From assembly GCF_042429765.1 (NCBI RefSeq), contig NZ_JBHLZU010000004.1, positions 120,590 to 184,589 of the forward strand: DNA of 64,000 nucleotides, given 5' to 3'. The position numbers and the translations under genes are program-made. Of the stretch, positions 6,884-15,918 are shown one piece after another. How positions within the stretch are numbered: position 1 is the stretch's first letter; each line of letters starts with the position of its first letter. The DNA comes from Allokutzneria oryzae. GTDB lineage: Bacteria; Actinomycetota; Actinomycetes; Mycobacteriales; Pseudonocardiaceae. A model generated the notes under the pieces. That model was given only the letters and a program-made list of their open reading frames with translations, did no database searches and was not told the origin of the DNA.

Positions 6884-7891
6884 ATGCGCCGCCTGTACGC
6901 CCTGCTCGCCGCCTGTGCGTTGGCCCTGGTCGCGCCGGTTCCGGCGAGCGCCGCCGCCGAGCCGCACTGCCAGCCCTTCCAGCGGACCGTGCCGGTGGTG
7001 CTCGGCAAGGCGCTGCTGAGCGGGACGTTGTGCCGCCCCGACTTCGCGAGCACGGTCGTGGTGATGGTCCCCGGCGCCACCTACAACCACGCCTACTGGG
7101 ACTTCCCGTACCAGCCGGAGCTGTACTCCTTCCGCCGCGCGATGAACGCGGCGGGCTACGCGACGGCCGTGATCGACCGGCTGGGCACGGGGGAGAGCTC
7201 CCGGCCGCTCGGCGCGCAGGTCACCACGCCGATCCAGGCGGGGGCCGTGCACGAGGTGGTGAAGGCGCTGCGCGCCGCGGAGATCGACGGAACGGCGTTT
7301 GACAGGGTGATCGTCGCTGGTCACGCGCTGGGTGCCACGATCGCGATCACCGCGACCGCGACTCACGGCGACGTGGACGCCCTGCTGGTCACCGGGCTCG
7401 CGCACAAGGCCAACGCCGAGCCGCTCGCCGAGCTGGTCGCCGGGCTGGTGCCCGCGGCGAAGGACGCCCTGCTCGGCCCGCGCGGCTACGACCCGACCTA
7501 CCTGACCACCAAGACCGGGCTGCGCGGTCAGCTCTTCCACGCGCCGGGCACGGTCGACCCGGAGGTCGTCAAGACCGACGAGAGCACCAAGGACGTCGTG
7601 CTGCCGACGGAGGCCGCGGACGCCGTGGGGCTCTCGCTGGTGGCACCGCAGTCCGCCCGGGTGAACGTCCCGGTGCTGACCGCGCTCGGCGGCTCGGACC
7701 GGTTCATGTGCGGTGACTGCACGGACCTGGCGGCGTCAGAGCGCGTCTTCTACGCCGCTTCGCCTTGTGTGCAGGGCTATGTGCTCCCCGGAGCGGGGCA
7801 CGCGCTGAACCTGCACCCCAGGACCGCCGAGTTCCAGCGGGCCGCCCTGACGTGGGTCGCGAAGGTGGTCGCGGGGCCGTTGGCGTGCTGA
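6884..7891 (+). CDS. Secreted alpha/beta-hydrolase-fold protein lacking the nucleophile serine
   Basis: The 335-aa protein has a Sec signal peptide (MRRLYALLAACALALVAPVP then ASAAAE). The fold is an alpha/beta hydrolase: VVVMVPGATYNHAYW carries the oxyanion region, YATAVIDRLGTGESS the next strand, and the nucleophile elbow reads VAGHALGA. The residue that should be serine in GxSxG is Ala148 (GCG at 7325-7327). The other triad members look present, with Asp in GGSDRF and His in PGAGHALNLH. Four cysteines near CGDC and SPC suggest disulfides. The protein is predicted to be exported and probably not a serine hydrolase unless another residue takes over. Confidence 0.8.
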   Translation: MRRLYALLAACALALVAPVPASAAAEPHCQPFQRTVPVVLGKALLSGTLCRPDFASTVVVMVPGATYNHAYWDFPYQPELYSFRRAMNAAGYATAVIDRLGTGESSRPLGAQVTTPIQAGAVHEVVKALRAAEIDGTAFDRVIVAGHALGATIAITATATHGDVDALLVTGLAHKANAEPLAELVAGLVPAAKDALLGPRGYDPTYLTTKTGLRGQLFHAPGTVDPEVVKTDESTKDVVLPTEAADAVGLSLVAPQSARVNVPVLTALGGSDRFMCGDCTDLAASERVFYAASPCVQGYVLPGAGHALNLHPRTAEFQRAALTWVAKVVAGPLAC

Positions 7892-7919
7892 TGTCAGTGG
7901 TCGTGCTTACGATCGCCCG

Positions 7920-8933
7920 GTGGCCAAGCAACAGCCCTGGGAAGTGCGGGTAGGCGAGCGAGCGGTGCGGGTGTCCAGCCCGGACAAGATCTACTTTCCC
8001 GAGCGCGGGATCACCAAGCGCCAGGTCGCGGAGTACTACCTCGCCGTGGCCGACCCGCTGCTGAAGGTGCTGCGCGACCGGCCGACCACGCTCAAGCGTT
8101 ATCTGGACGGCGTGACCGGCGAGTTCTTCTACGCGAAGCGGGTGCCGAAGGGCGCGCCGGACTGGGTGGAGCCGGTGCGGATCACCTTCCCGTCCGGTCG
8201 CGCCGCCGAGGAGATCTGTCCCACCGAGCCCGCGGTGATCGTGTGGGCGGCCAACCTTGGCACCTTCGACTTCCACCCGTGGCCGGTCCGCAGGCCCGCC
8301 GTCGACCACCCGGACGAGCTGCGCATCGACCTCGACCCCCAGCCGGGCACGGACTTCGCCGACGCGGTCCGGGTGGCGGGCGTGCTGCGCGAGGTGCTGG
8401 CCGACGCGGGCCTGACCGGCTACCCGAAGACCTCGGGCGGGCGTGGCATCCACGTGCTGGTGCGGATCCGCCCGGAGTGGGACTTCATCGCGGTGCGGCA
8501 CGCGGTGATCGCGATCGCCCGCGAGGTGGAGCGCCGGATGCCCTCGCTCGCGACGGTGTCGTGGTGGAAGGAGGAACGCGGGGAGCGCGTGTTCCTCGAC
8601 TACAACCAGGCGGCCCGCGACCGCACGGTCGCCTCGGCGTGGTCGGTGCGCGGCACACCGCGCGCGACGGTCTCGATGCCGCTGACGTGGGACGACCTGT
8701 CCACTGTGGACCCCAATGACTTCGACGTCCTCACGGTTCCGGGGCTCCTGGCTTCGCGGGGAGACGCGCACGCGTCGATCGACGCGGAGTCGTTCGGGAT
8801 CGAGACGGCGCTGGAGTGGTACGACCGCGACGCGCGACGAGGCCAGGGAGAGATGCCCTATCCGCCGGACTACCCCAAGATGCCGGGGGAGCCGAAGCGA
8901 GTGCAGCCGTCGAAGGCCCGCGCGGAGGACTGA
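7920..8933 (+). CDS. ligD: Stand-alone LigD polymerase/primase domain protein
   Basis: The 337-aa protein starts at GTG 7920 and is an archaeo-eukaryotic primase-type polymerase as in the polymerase module of LigD. The signatures are GITKRQVAEYYLAVADPLL, the metal-binding DxD in LRIDLDPQPG (about residues 134-143), SGGRGIHVLVR for nucleotide binding, and the third acidic residue in VFLDYNQAARDRT. It would add ribo- or deoxynucleotides during non-homologous end joining with Ku and a ligase. The ligase and nuclease domains are not fused and not in the window, as is common in actinobacteria. The symbol refers to the domain family. Confidence 0.92.
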   Translation: MAKQQPWEVRVGERAVRVSSPDKIYFPERGITKRQVAEYYLAVADPLLKVLRDRPTTLKRYLDGVTGEFFYAKRVPKGAPDWVEPVRITFPSGRAAEEICPTEPAVIVWAANLGTFDFHPWPVRRPAVDHPDELRIDLDPQPGTDFADAVRVAGVLREVLADAGLTGYPKTSGGRGIHVLVRIRPEWDFIAVRHAVIAIAREVERRMPSLATVSWWKEERGERVFLDYNQAARDRTVASAWSVRGTPRATVSMPLTWDDLSTVDPNDFDVLTVPGLLASRGDAHASIDAESFGIETALEWYDRDARRGQGEMPYPPDYPKMPGEPKRVQPSKARAED

Positions 8934-9031
8934 CCTGTTCGTTGTCCTGCTCTGGCCACAAACGGACACATCGGTGGGGCAGGGGCGAGCGTTCTCCCTA
9001 CGGTGAGGCGAACCGACTCGGGGAGCCTCCA

Positions 9032-12000
9032 ATGTCCAGTGGTGTCAACCGTCGCGAGTTCCTGGTCACGTCGGCGATCGGCGCGGGTGCGCTTGCCTTG
9101 CCCCTGTCCGGCACAGCCGCTGGTGCCCCGCAGCCCGGTGGTTCGTCGCCGCTCCGGATCGACCGTCTGACGGTTGAGTACGCCGAGGACCTGCTCGGCT
9201 GCGACGTCGCGAAACCACGGTTCGGCTGGGTGCTGAGCGCGGAGGGCAACGGCACGCGGCAGACCGCCTACCAGGTCGTCGTGAGCACCGCGCCGGGCGG
9301 ACGAAACGTCGTGTGGGACTCGAACCGGATCGCCTCGTCGAGCTCGGTCGGTGTTGGGTACGAAGGCCCCGCCCTGCGGTCGCGGACCAGGTACTACTGG
9401 CGCGTCCGGGTGTGGGACGGCAACGGTGTGGCCACGTCGTGGAGCGGGGACGCCTGGTGGGAGACCGCGTTGCTCGGCGAGTCGTGGGGTGCTTCGTGGA
9501 TCGGCACCGTGACTCCGGAGCCACTGCCCACTGTGGACGGTGCATCGTGGGTCGGAGCTCCCGGCTGGACGACCAACAGCGCTCCCGCAGGGCGGTTCTG
9601 GTTCCGGGGAGCAGTGGCTCTGCCAGTTGGCAAGGAGATCGCCCGCGCTGTTGTGGTCGCTACGGCCGACGACGATTTCACCCTGTACGTCGGCGGTGTG
9701 CAGGTTCTCTCGACTCCGCAGCAGACCGATGGGTGGAAGACCGCACGTGCCGCAGTGGTGACCGAAGCGGTCACGGGCCCGCGCGTCGTGTTGGCCTCGG
9801 TGATGAACAATCGTGGCACCGGGCAAGGGAATCCTGGCGGACTGCTGGTGAAGCTGGTGGTGTCCTTCACCGACGGTTCGCGCACCGAGTTCGTGACCGG
9901 TTCGGGTTGGCGAGTCAGTGCTACAGAGCAAAGTGGTTGGGAGACAACGGGCTTCGACGACAGCACTTGGGAATCGGCAATCGTGCTCGCGCCGTACGGC
10001 GGAGGGTTGTGGGGGAACAACGTCTCTGTCGCTACGCCTGAGCGGCCCGCTCCCGTGCTGAGGCGCGAGTTCAGCGTGTCCAAGCCCGTTGTCCGCGCTC
10101 GGCTCTACATCGCCGGTCTTGCGTACTACGACGCGCAGCTCAACGGCTCGAAGGTCGGCAACCAGGTGCTTGATCCGGGATTCACCGACTACGACAAGAC
10201 CGTCCTGTATGCGGTGCATGACGTCGGAGCTTCGCTGCGCCGGGGGAAGAACACCATCGACGTGACCCTCGGCCGAGGGTTCTACGGCATGACAACGCCG
10301 AACGTGTGGGGATGGCACCGGCCGAAGTGGCGCGGCGAGCCCCGGTTGCTGGCGAAGCTCGTCGTCGACCACCCGGACGGCTCGGCGACGACGATCGCCA
10401 CCGATCAGTCCTGGCTTGTCGCGGACGGGCCGACGGTCACGAACTCCTTGTACTCCGGGGAAACCTACGACGCCCGCGTCACGCCGAGCGAGTGGAAGCC
10501 GGTGAGCGTGGTGGCTGCCCCGAAGGGGCGACTGCGCGCCCAGCCGAACGAACCGATCCGTGTGGTCGACACGATCACGCCAACTCGGGTGAGCGAGCTG
10601 AAGCCCGGTGTGCACGTGGTCGACATGGGCCGCACCATGGCCGGCTGGACCAGGATCACCGTGCGCGCGGCAGCCGGAACGAAGATCACCCTGGTGCACG
10701 GCGAGCGGTTGAACGCCGACGGCAGCGTCCGCTTCGAGAACGGGCACGTCCAGGTTCCCCGGCACCAGCAGGACGAGTACATCTGTTCCGGCCGAGGTAC
10801 CGAGACCTGGGAACCGCGCTTCTCCTACAAGGGTTTCCGCTACGTCCAGATCACCGGAGCGCGCCCGGTGGAGGTGCGCGGCCGCCTGGTGCACAGCGAT
10901 GTGCCGGAGGTCAGCACCTTCCGCTGCTCGAAGCCCTACTTCGAGCAGCTCGACCGCATGATGCGCCGGACGATCCTGAACAACCTGCACAGCATCCCGA
11001 CGGACACGCCGATGTACGAGAAGAACGGCTGGACCGGCGACGCCCAGGTCGGCGCGCCGACGATGGCCTACGCGTTCGGGATGCAGAGGTTCTTCACCAA
11101 GTGGATCGGCGACCTCGTGGACAGCCAGAACGCGGCGGGCCAGCTGCCGGTGATCGTGCCGAGCGGAGGATGGGGCTACCGGGAGCTGGCTCCGTCCCCG
11201 GAGTGGACGACCGTTTTTCCCTTCCTGGTGCGGGAAATGTACCGCTGGTACGGCGACTCGCGGTTGGCGGCGGACTGCTGGCCGGTCCTGGTGCGCTACA
11301 TGGACTGGGAGATCGCCCGGATGGTCAACGGCCTGGTGGAGACCGCGCTCGGCGACTACCTCGCGCCGGACGCGCCCGGCGGGGTTCCGGACGAGGACAC
11401 CAGGATCACCGCGACCGCGTTCTTCTACCGCGCGTTGCTCGCGGTCGCGGAGCTGGGAGAACTCCTGGGACACAAGGAGACGGCCGCTCGCTACCGTGGT
11501 GTGGCCAGCGCGGCGAAGGACAAGATGAATGAGACCTTCCTGCGTGACGGGCACTACCGGGCGGCCAAGGACAAGGGGTACCGGCAGACGTCGAACGCGG
11601 TCCCGTTGGCGTTCGGCATGGTTCCGCCCGGAGCCGTCAAGTCCGTTGTGGACAGTCTGGTCGCCGACATCCGAGCGCGAGGTGATCACCTCAACACCGG
11701 GACGCTGGGGACGAGTGTGCTCCTGCCCGTGCTGACCGCGCACGGGTATCCGGACGTGGCCAATGCGCTTGCTGTGCAACACACCTACCCGAGTTGGGGA
11801 TACTGGGTGCGTGAAGGCGCGGACACCATGTGGGAGATGTGGCACGCCGACTCGCGCTCGCGTGACCACTATTTCCAGGGAACCGTGACGCAGTGGCTCT
11901 ACGAGAACGTCGCCGGGTTGCGGCCGCTCGATGGTGGCTACGAGCGGTTTGTGGTGAAGCCCGACATGCAGGTCGATCTCGACTGGGCTCAGACTTCGAT

Positions 12001-12157
12001 TGAGACCGTGCGGGGGAGGGTTTTCGTGGGGTGGTCCCGGATTGATCGGCGGGTGCGGGTTGAGGTCGTCGTTCCCGTTGGTGCCACCGCTGAGGTTCAC
12101 GTTCCCGGTGGCGGTGTTCATGTTGTGGGGCATGGGAAGTGGCAGTTCGTCGAGTAG
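9032..12157 (+). CDS. GH78 alpha-L-rhamnosidase, Tat-exported
   Basis: The 1041-aa protein starts with a twin-arginine signal (NRREFLVTSAIGAGALALP), with a GGGAG Shine-Dalgarno 7 bp before the ATG at 9032. It has the order of GH78 enzymes: a fibronectin-like N domain, a carbohydrate-binding-like insertion (about residues 170-330), an N-terminal rhamnosidase domain (LNGSKVGNQVLDPGFTDYDK), an (alpha/alpha)6 barrel and a C-terminal beta domain. The barrel has the signature DTPMYEKNGWTGDAQ (about residues 657-671), carrying the acidic catalytic and substrate-binding residues, and EMWHADSRSRDHYFQG (about 935) for the second acidic residue. It hydrolyses terminal alpha-L-rhamnose from glycosides outside the membrane. 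The rhamnose uptake operon lies 2.2 kb downstream. Confidence 0.93.
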   Translation: MSSGVNRREFLVTSAIGAGALALPLSGTAAGAPQPGGSSPLRIDRLTVEYAEDLLGCDVAKPRFGWVLSAEGNGTRQTAYQVVVSTAPGGRNVVWDSNRIASSSSVGVGYEGPALRSRTRYYWRVRVWDGNGVATSWSGDAWWETALLGESWGASWIGTVTPEPLPTVDGASWVGAPGWTTNSAPAGRFWFRGAVALPVGKEIARAVVVATADDDFTLYVGGVQVLSTPQQTDGWKTARAAVVTEAVTGPRVVLASVMNNRGTGQGNPGGLLVKLVVSFTDGSRTEFVTGSGWRVSATEQSGWETTGFDDSTWESAIVLAPYGGGLWGNNVSVATPERPAPVLRREFSVSKPVVRARLYIAGLAYYDAQLNGSKVGNQVLDPGFTDYDKTVLYAVHDVGASLRRGKNTIDVTLGRGFYGMTTPNVWGWHRPKWRGEPRLLAKLVVDHPDGSATTIATDQSWLVADGPTVTNSLYSGETYDARVTPSEWKPVSVVAAPKGRLRAQPNEPIRVVDTITPTRVSELKPGVHVVDMGRTMAGWTRITVRAAAGTKITLVHGERLNADGSVRFENGHVQVPRHQQDEYICSGRGTETWEPRFSYKGFRYVQITGARPVEVRGRLVHSDVPEVSTFRCSKPYFEQLDRMMRRTILNNLHSIPTDTPMYEKNGWTGDAQVGAPTMAYAFGMQRFFTKWIGDLVDSQNAAGQLPVIVPSGGWGYRELAPSPEWTTVFPFLVREMYRWYGDSRLAADCWPVLVRYMDWEIARMVNGLVETALGDYLAPDAPGGVPDEDTRITATAFFYRALLAVAELGELLGHKETAARYRGVASAAKDKMNETFLRDGHYRAAKDKGYRQTSNAVPLAFGMVPPGAVKSVVDSLVADIRARGDHLNTGTLGTSVLLPVLTAHGYPDVANALAVQHTYPSWGYWVREGADTMWEMWHADSRSRDHYFQGTVTQWLYENVAGLRPLDGGYERFVVKPDMQVDLDWAQTSIETVRGRVFVGWSRIDRRVRVEVVVPVGATAEVHVPGGGVHVVGHGKWQFVE

Positions 12158-12540
12158 TGGTGGGTTGGGCATTGCGGTGTGAGGGGGTTCGGTCGGACGT
12201 TGTGGAGGGGGCGTTGGGGCTGGCGTTGTTGGGTGAGGGGTGTCGTTCGGGCGTTGCTGGGCGAGGGGTTTCGTTGGGGTGTTCCCCGTCCTTCCAGCGC
12301 GCTGAGCATGGGTTCGGGCGGGGTTCCTGCCCCAGCTACCGTTGCGTGCCCCTGACGTCCGAAGCCCGTTGAGCATCCTCCCGTCCTCCCAGCAACCCGT
12401 TACGTTCTCAAGAAAACCGATCTTTGAACTCAGCCCCGGCAGGTCAACCCACCTGGGAACCCAACGGTGGGCAGCCGTGGTCACCCGTCGAGGACGACGG
12501 CACTTACGTGCGGGAGAGCGATCCGGTACCCGCCAGCCCA
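12158..12540. other. Non-coding gap between convergent genes
   Basis: No convincing gene. The first 140 bp are strongly G-over-C biased on the plus strand (many GGGTTGGG and GTTGGGG runs) and are followed by more balanced sequence. No codon bias, RBS or clear hairpin was found. The rhamnosidase and the DUF222 gene converge on it, so it may hold terminators, but none is obvious. Confidence 0.5.
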
Positions 12541-13809
12541 CTACCCAGGGTTCTCGTACCGACCACCGCCGGTCGGCAGCATCGTCTGCCACGCGGTGCG
12601 GATGTTGCGCCGGGGTTGTCGCGTGGGATCAACCCAGGAGGGTGGGATGAACACCGGCAACCCGTTGTCGAACTCGATCTCCCAGTCCCCGTCGTGGATC
12701 ACCGTGTGGTGATGCCGACACAACAACACCGTGTTGCACAGGGCCGTCGGGCCACCTTCTGACCAGTGGATCACGTGGTGGGCGTCCGCCCACGCGGCGG
12801 GCATCGTGCACCCGGGGAACGCGCACCCTTTGTCCCGCACGGCCAGGGCTGTGCGGAGGGGTCCGGTGACGGTGCGCTGCGCTTGGCCGACGTCGAGGGG
12901 GATGCCCATGGTGTCCAGCACCACGGGGATGATCTTGGCGTCGCAGGCCATCCGCCGGATCGTCTTCGCCGTCATGGGTCCGCCCCAGGAGGCCCAGCCG
13001 CTGGAGAGGCCGTCGCGGAGGTCGGCGTAGTCGATGGTGACGCTGATGTGCGGGCGTTCCCCGCCGACCTTGGGCAGCTCACCTGCTTGCAGGGCCTGTG
13101 TGGTCAACGCGACCAGGGCGTCGGCTTGGCGTTGGTCGGTCGAGCGCAGGTCCACATCGTCGTCGGCGGGTTGGGGTTTGGACAACGCGTGGATGGCGGT
13201 CCGGAACGCCTCGCCACCCTCGGGGTCCAGACAGCCGCTGAGGTGCACCCAGCCCCGGGCGTCCTGGGAGACGCGCAGGAAGCGTTTGGCGATGCCTTCG
13301 TTCTCCTCGGCGAGAGTCCCGTCTTGGTCGAGGACGGCGCGGAGGTGTTTTCCGGCTTTCTGGAGTTCTTTGTGGTTGAGGAAGCGGGCCTGCTCGGCCA
13401 GGACTTTCTCGGCGTCGTCGGTGACCTCGACCGGGAGCGTCGCGGGGAGGGCGCGGAGGACGTCGGAGACCGCCAGGGCGTGGTCGAGGGTGATCGCCCC
13501 CTCCCGTAACGCCTGCTGCGTCGAGGGGAGGGTGGGGAGTTCGTGGACGAGGCGGCCGCGTCGGCGGGCTTCGTGCGGGGTGAGGTTGAGCGCGCCGCGC
13601 AGGAGGGCGGCGATGTCGCGGCAGCCGTGTTGCACGTGCAGGCTGCGCTGCTCGGCCTGGGTCGCTAACTCGTGGGAGACGGCCGTGATCAGCCGGGAGA
13701 CCTTTTCCAGGGCCTGCAGCATCGGCAGGATCTCGGTCTCGGGCATCTGGTGGGAGCGGCCGGTGGCGAGGTGCTCCGACAAGTGATCGATGTAGTCGTG
13801 GGTGTCCAA
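12541..13809 (-). CDS. DUF222 / HNH endonuclease-domain protein (13E12 repeat family)
   Basis: The 422-aa protein has an N-terminal helical DUF222 region (about residues 10-300) and a C-terminal HNH module: CAFPGCTMP, then DAHHVIHWSEGG, then CNTVLLCRHHHTVIHDGDW. The zinc-binding cysteines and catalytic histidines are intact. The start is TTG at 13809, chosen because AAGGAGGTGA, an almost perfect complement of the 16S 3' end, lies 7 nt upstream, and no ATG in frame fits better. The family is multi-copy in actinobacterial genomes, often mobile-like, and its natural role is not settled. Here it sits between the rhamnosidase and the rhamnose transporter genes, which are otherwise functionally linked. 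Confidence 0.9.
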   Translation of the reverse strand: MDTHDYIDHLSEHLATGRSHQMPETEILPMLQALEKVSRLITAVSHELATQAEQRSLHVQHGCRDIAALLRGALNLTPHEARRRGRLVHELPTLPSTQQALREGAITLDHALAVSDVLRALPATLPVEVTDDAEKVLAEQARFLNHKELQKAGKHLRAVLDQDGTLAEENEGIAKRFLRVSQDARGWVHLSGCLDPEGGEAFRTAIHALSKPQPADDDVDLRSTDQRQADALVALTTQALQAGELPKVGGERPHISVTIDYADLRDGLSSGWASWGGPMTAKTIRRMACDAKIIPVVLDTMGIPLDVGQAQRTVTGPLRTALAVRDKGCAFPGCTMPAAWADAHHVIHWSEGGPTALCNTVLLCRHHHTVIHDGDWEIEFDNGLPVFIPPSWVDPTRQPRRNIRTAWQTMLPTGGGRYENPG

Positions 13810-14418
13810 GGGGAATCACCTCCTTTCGTCACACTCCATTGAACTCGAACACATGATCGACAGCAAAGCACGAGCGGGTGAAACCGTTGGGGTGAAAGGG
13901 AAATCGAAGACGCGGCACTCCCCATTCAGGTGAAGTGACGCGGTGTGGCTGGACTTGCGGCTCCAGTGTGACGAGCGCTCGCTGGTGCCGGTGTCCTTGC
14001 GGGGAAAGGGATTTCTCGATCGCTGGTTCCGAGGCTGCCGTGGCGAACTCAGTGTCGCGTAGTCGAGGTCGGGGCGTCGCTGGTGAGGGGGATGGCCGAA
14101 TCTCGGGCGACCTTGGTGAAGAACGAGGCCGACGTGTGCCCGCGCGGAGGGGCGACTCGTTGCGGACGACGTTCGGCCTCGCCGTCGCGGTCACGGGTTC
14201 GGGGAGCCGTGCGGTCTGGGCGTTGAGGACGTTCGAGTCGGTGTCGAGTGAGGGCCCCGCGCGTTGGGCCAGCTCGCGTACACCGACCGTTCGTCTTATC
14301 GGCGCTCCGTTGCTCTGCTCGTTTGAACGTTCGGCAGGATCCTTGACTCGGCGCTGCAACGTGCGGAAACTAGCTGCTGAAACGTGATTGAAAGGTTTCA
14401 TTTACGCGAGGAGATCCG
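13810..14418. other. Long regulatory gap upstream of the rhamnose operon
   Basis: A 609-bp region between divergently transcribed genes. Open frames exist on both strands, but they are rich in Arg, Ser and Pro and lack an RBS or recognisable domain. It contains the strong Shine-Dalgarno of the DUF222 gene at its left edge, a doubled GGTGAAA motif near 13878-13899, and a LacI-type palindrome at its right edge. I see no other gene. Confidence 0.5.
14378..14400 (+). promoter_or_regulatory. LacI-type operator of the rhamnose operon
   Basis: TGAAAGGTTTCA (14389-14400) is a TGAAA/TTTCA palindrome around GG. A further TGAAAC half-site at 14378-14383 also pairs with GTTTCA. It lies 19 bp before the GTG of the ATPase gene, a position suited to repression. 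The sequence resembles the TGAAACGTTTCA-type sites bound by LacI-family sugar repressors. The regulator gene itself is not in the window. Confidence 0.55.
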
Positions 14419-15918
14419 GTGCGACCTGCGGTGCTTTCGGTGCGCGACGTCGCCAAGGGCTTCGGCGCGGTCCGGGCGCTGTCCGGGGTTTCGCTCGATC
14501 TTGTTCCGGGCTCGGCCCACGCGGTGCTCGGGGAGAACGGGGCCGGGAAGTCGACGCTGATCAAGGTGCTCGCCGGGGTGTTCCGGCCCGACTCCGGCGA
14601 GGTGCTGGTGGACGGCTCGCCGCGGCCGTTCGCCGATCCGGCCGACGCCCGTGCCGCCGGGGTCGCCGTGATCTACCAGGAGCCGACGCTCTTCGACGAT
14701 CTTTCCCTCGCCGAGAACGTCTTCATGGGGCGGCAGCCGCTGCGCGCCGGTCGGCGTATCGACACGAAGGCCATGCACGCGGCCACCGCGGCGCTCTTCG
14801 AGCGCCTCGGGGTGCGGCTGGACCCGCGTCGGCCCGCCAAGGGCTTGTCCATCGCGGATCAGCAGGTGGTCGAGATCGCCAAGGCGCTGTCCTTCGACGC
14901 CAGGGTGATCGTGATGGACGAGCCCACTGCGGCGTTGTCGCCGGTGGAGGTCGCCAGGCTCTTCGGGGTCGCTCGCGCGTTGCTGGAGCAGGACGTCGCC
15001 GTGCTGTTCGTCTCGCACCGTCTCGACGAGGTCTTCGAGCTTTGCGACCACGCCACCGTGCTTCGCGATGGGGAGCTCGTGTGGTCGGGACCGTTGGCCG
15101 GTGCGACGCCAGAGGACATGGTGCGCCGCATGGTCGGTCGTGAGCTTTCCGCCCTCTTTCCCAAGCAGGACACCGTTCCTGGCCGGGTCGTGCTCGAAGC
15201 CCGCAGGCTCACCAGGGAAGGCGTGTTCACCGATGTGTCCTTCGAACTGCGGGCGGGGGAGATCGTGGCCTTGGCCGGGCTCGTCGGCGCCGGTCGCAGC
15301 GAGGTCGCGCGCGCGGTGTTCGGCATCGACCGGCTGGACGCGGGAGAGGTGCGCGTCGACGGCAGGCCCTTGCGCGGTGGGTCGCCCACCTCTGCCATGG
15401 CGGCCGGGATCGGGTTCGTGCCGGAGGACCGGCGGCAGCAGGGACTGGTGATGAGCGGGTCGATCGAGGGCAACGTGGGGTTGGCCTCGTTGGGCGCGTT
15501 GAGCCGGGGTGGTGTCCTCCGCCGCCGCGACGAGCGGGCGCTCGCGGCGGACTGGGCCGTCAAGCTGCGGGTGAAGTTCGCGCGGCTCTCCGATCCGGTC
15601 GGTGTGCTCTCCGGCGGCAACCAGCAGAAGGTGGTGCTGGCGAAGTGGTTGTCGCGCAACCCTTCCGTCCTGATCGTCGATGAGCCGACGAGGGGCATCG
15701 ACGTCGGGGCGAAGGCCGAGGTGCACCGGCTGCTCTCCGAGCTGGCCGCCGAGGGGGTCGCGGTGCTGCTGATCTCGTCCGAGCTGCCCGAGGTGCTGGG
15801 CATGGCCGACCGGGTGCTGGTCATGCACGAGGGGCGGATCGCCGCAGAGCTGTCCAAAGAGGACGCCACCGAGGAGGCTGTCGCGCTGGCCGCGACCGGG
15901 CGGGCGGTGCGGTCATGA
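14419..15918 (+). CDS. rhaT: Rhamnose ABC transporter, ATP-binding protein
   Basis: The 499-aa protein contains two ABC domains in one chain, as in sugar importers of the CUT2 class. Domain 1 has Walker A GENGAGKST (about residue 37), GLSIADQQ in place of the canonical signature, and Walker B VIVMDEPTA. Domain 2 has a degenerate Walker A (GLVGAGRSE, Arg for Lys), the signature LSGGNQQK, and VLIVDEPTRGID. The GTG start at 14419 follows GAGGAGA. The next gene overlaps by 4 bp. The rhamnose assignment rests on the adjacent L-rhamnose isomerase and the nearby rhamnosidase; by itself the protein could serve ribose, xylose or another pentose. The operon is likely repressed through the palindrome just upstream. 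Confidence 0.82.
   Translation: MRPAVLSVRDVAKGFGAVRALSGVSLDLVPGSAHAVLGENGAGKSTLIKVLAGVFRPDSGEVLVDGSPRPFADPADARAAGVAVIYQEPTLFDDLSLAENVFMGRQPLRAGRRIDTKAMHAATAALFERLGVRLDPRRPAKGLSIADQQVVEIAKALSFDARVIVMDEPTAALSPVEVARLFGVARALLEQDVAVLFVSHRLDEVFELCDHATVLRDGELVWSGPLAGATPEDMVRRMVGRELSALFPKQDTVPGRVVLEARRLTREGVFTDVSFELRAGEIVALAGLVGAGRSEVARAVFGIDRLDAGEVRVDGRPLRGGSPTSAMAAGIGFVPEDRRQQGLVMSGSIEGNVGLASLGALSRGGVLRRRDERALAADWAVKLRVKFARLSDPVGVLSGGNQQKVVLAKWLSRNPSVLIVDEPTRGIDVGAKAEVHRLLSELAAEGVAVLLISSELPEVLGMADRVLVMHEGRIAAELSKEDATEEAVALAATGRAVRS

Noticed and set aside
8870..12592. 1240-codon minus-strand frame opposite the rhamnosidase gene
   Set aside because: Same codon-bias artefact; the plus strand has an unambiguous GH78 enzyme.
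13829..14401. Possible 190-aa gene on the minus strand in the gap before the rhamnose operon
   Set aside because: Arg/Pro/Ser-rich composition, no RBS, no recognisable domain, and its start lies in the operator of the divergent operon.
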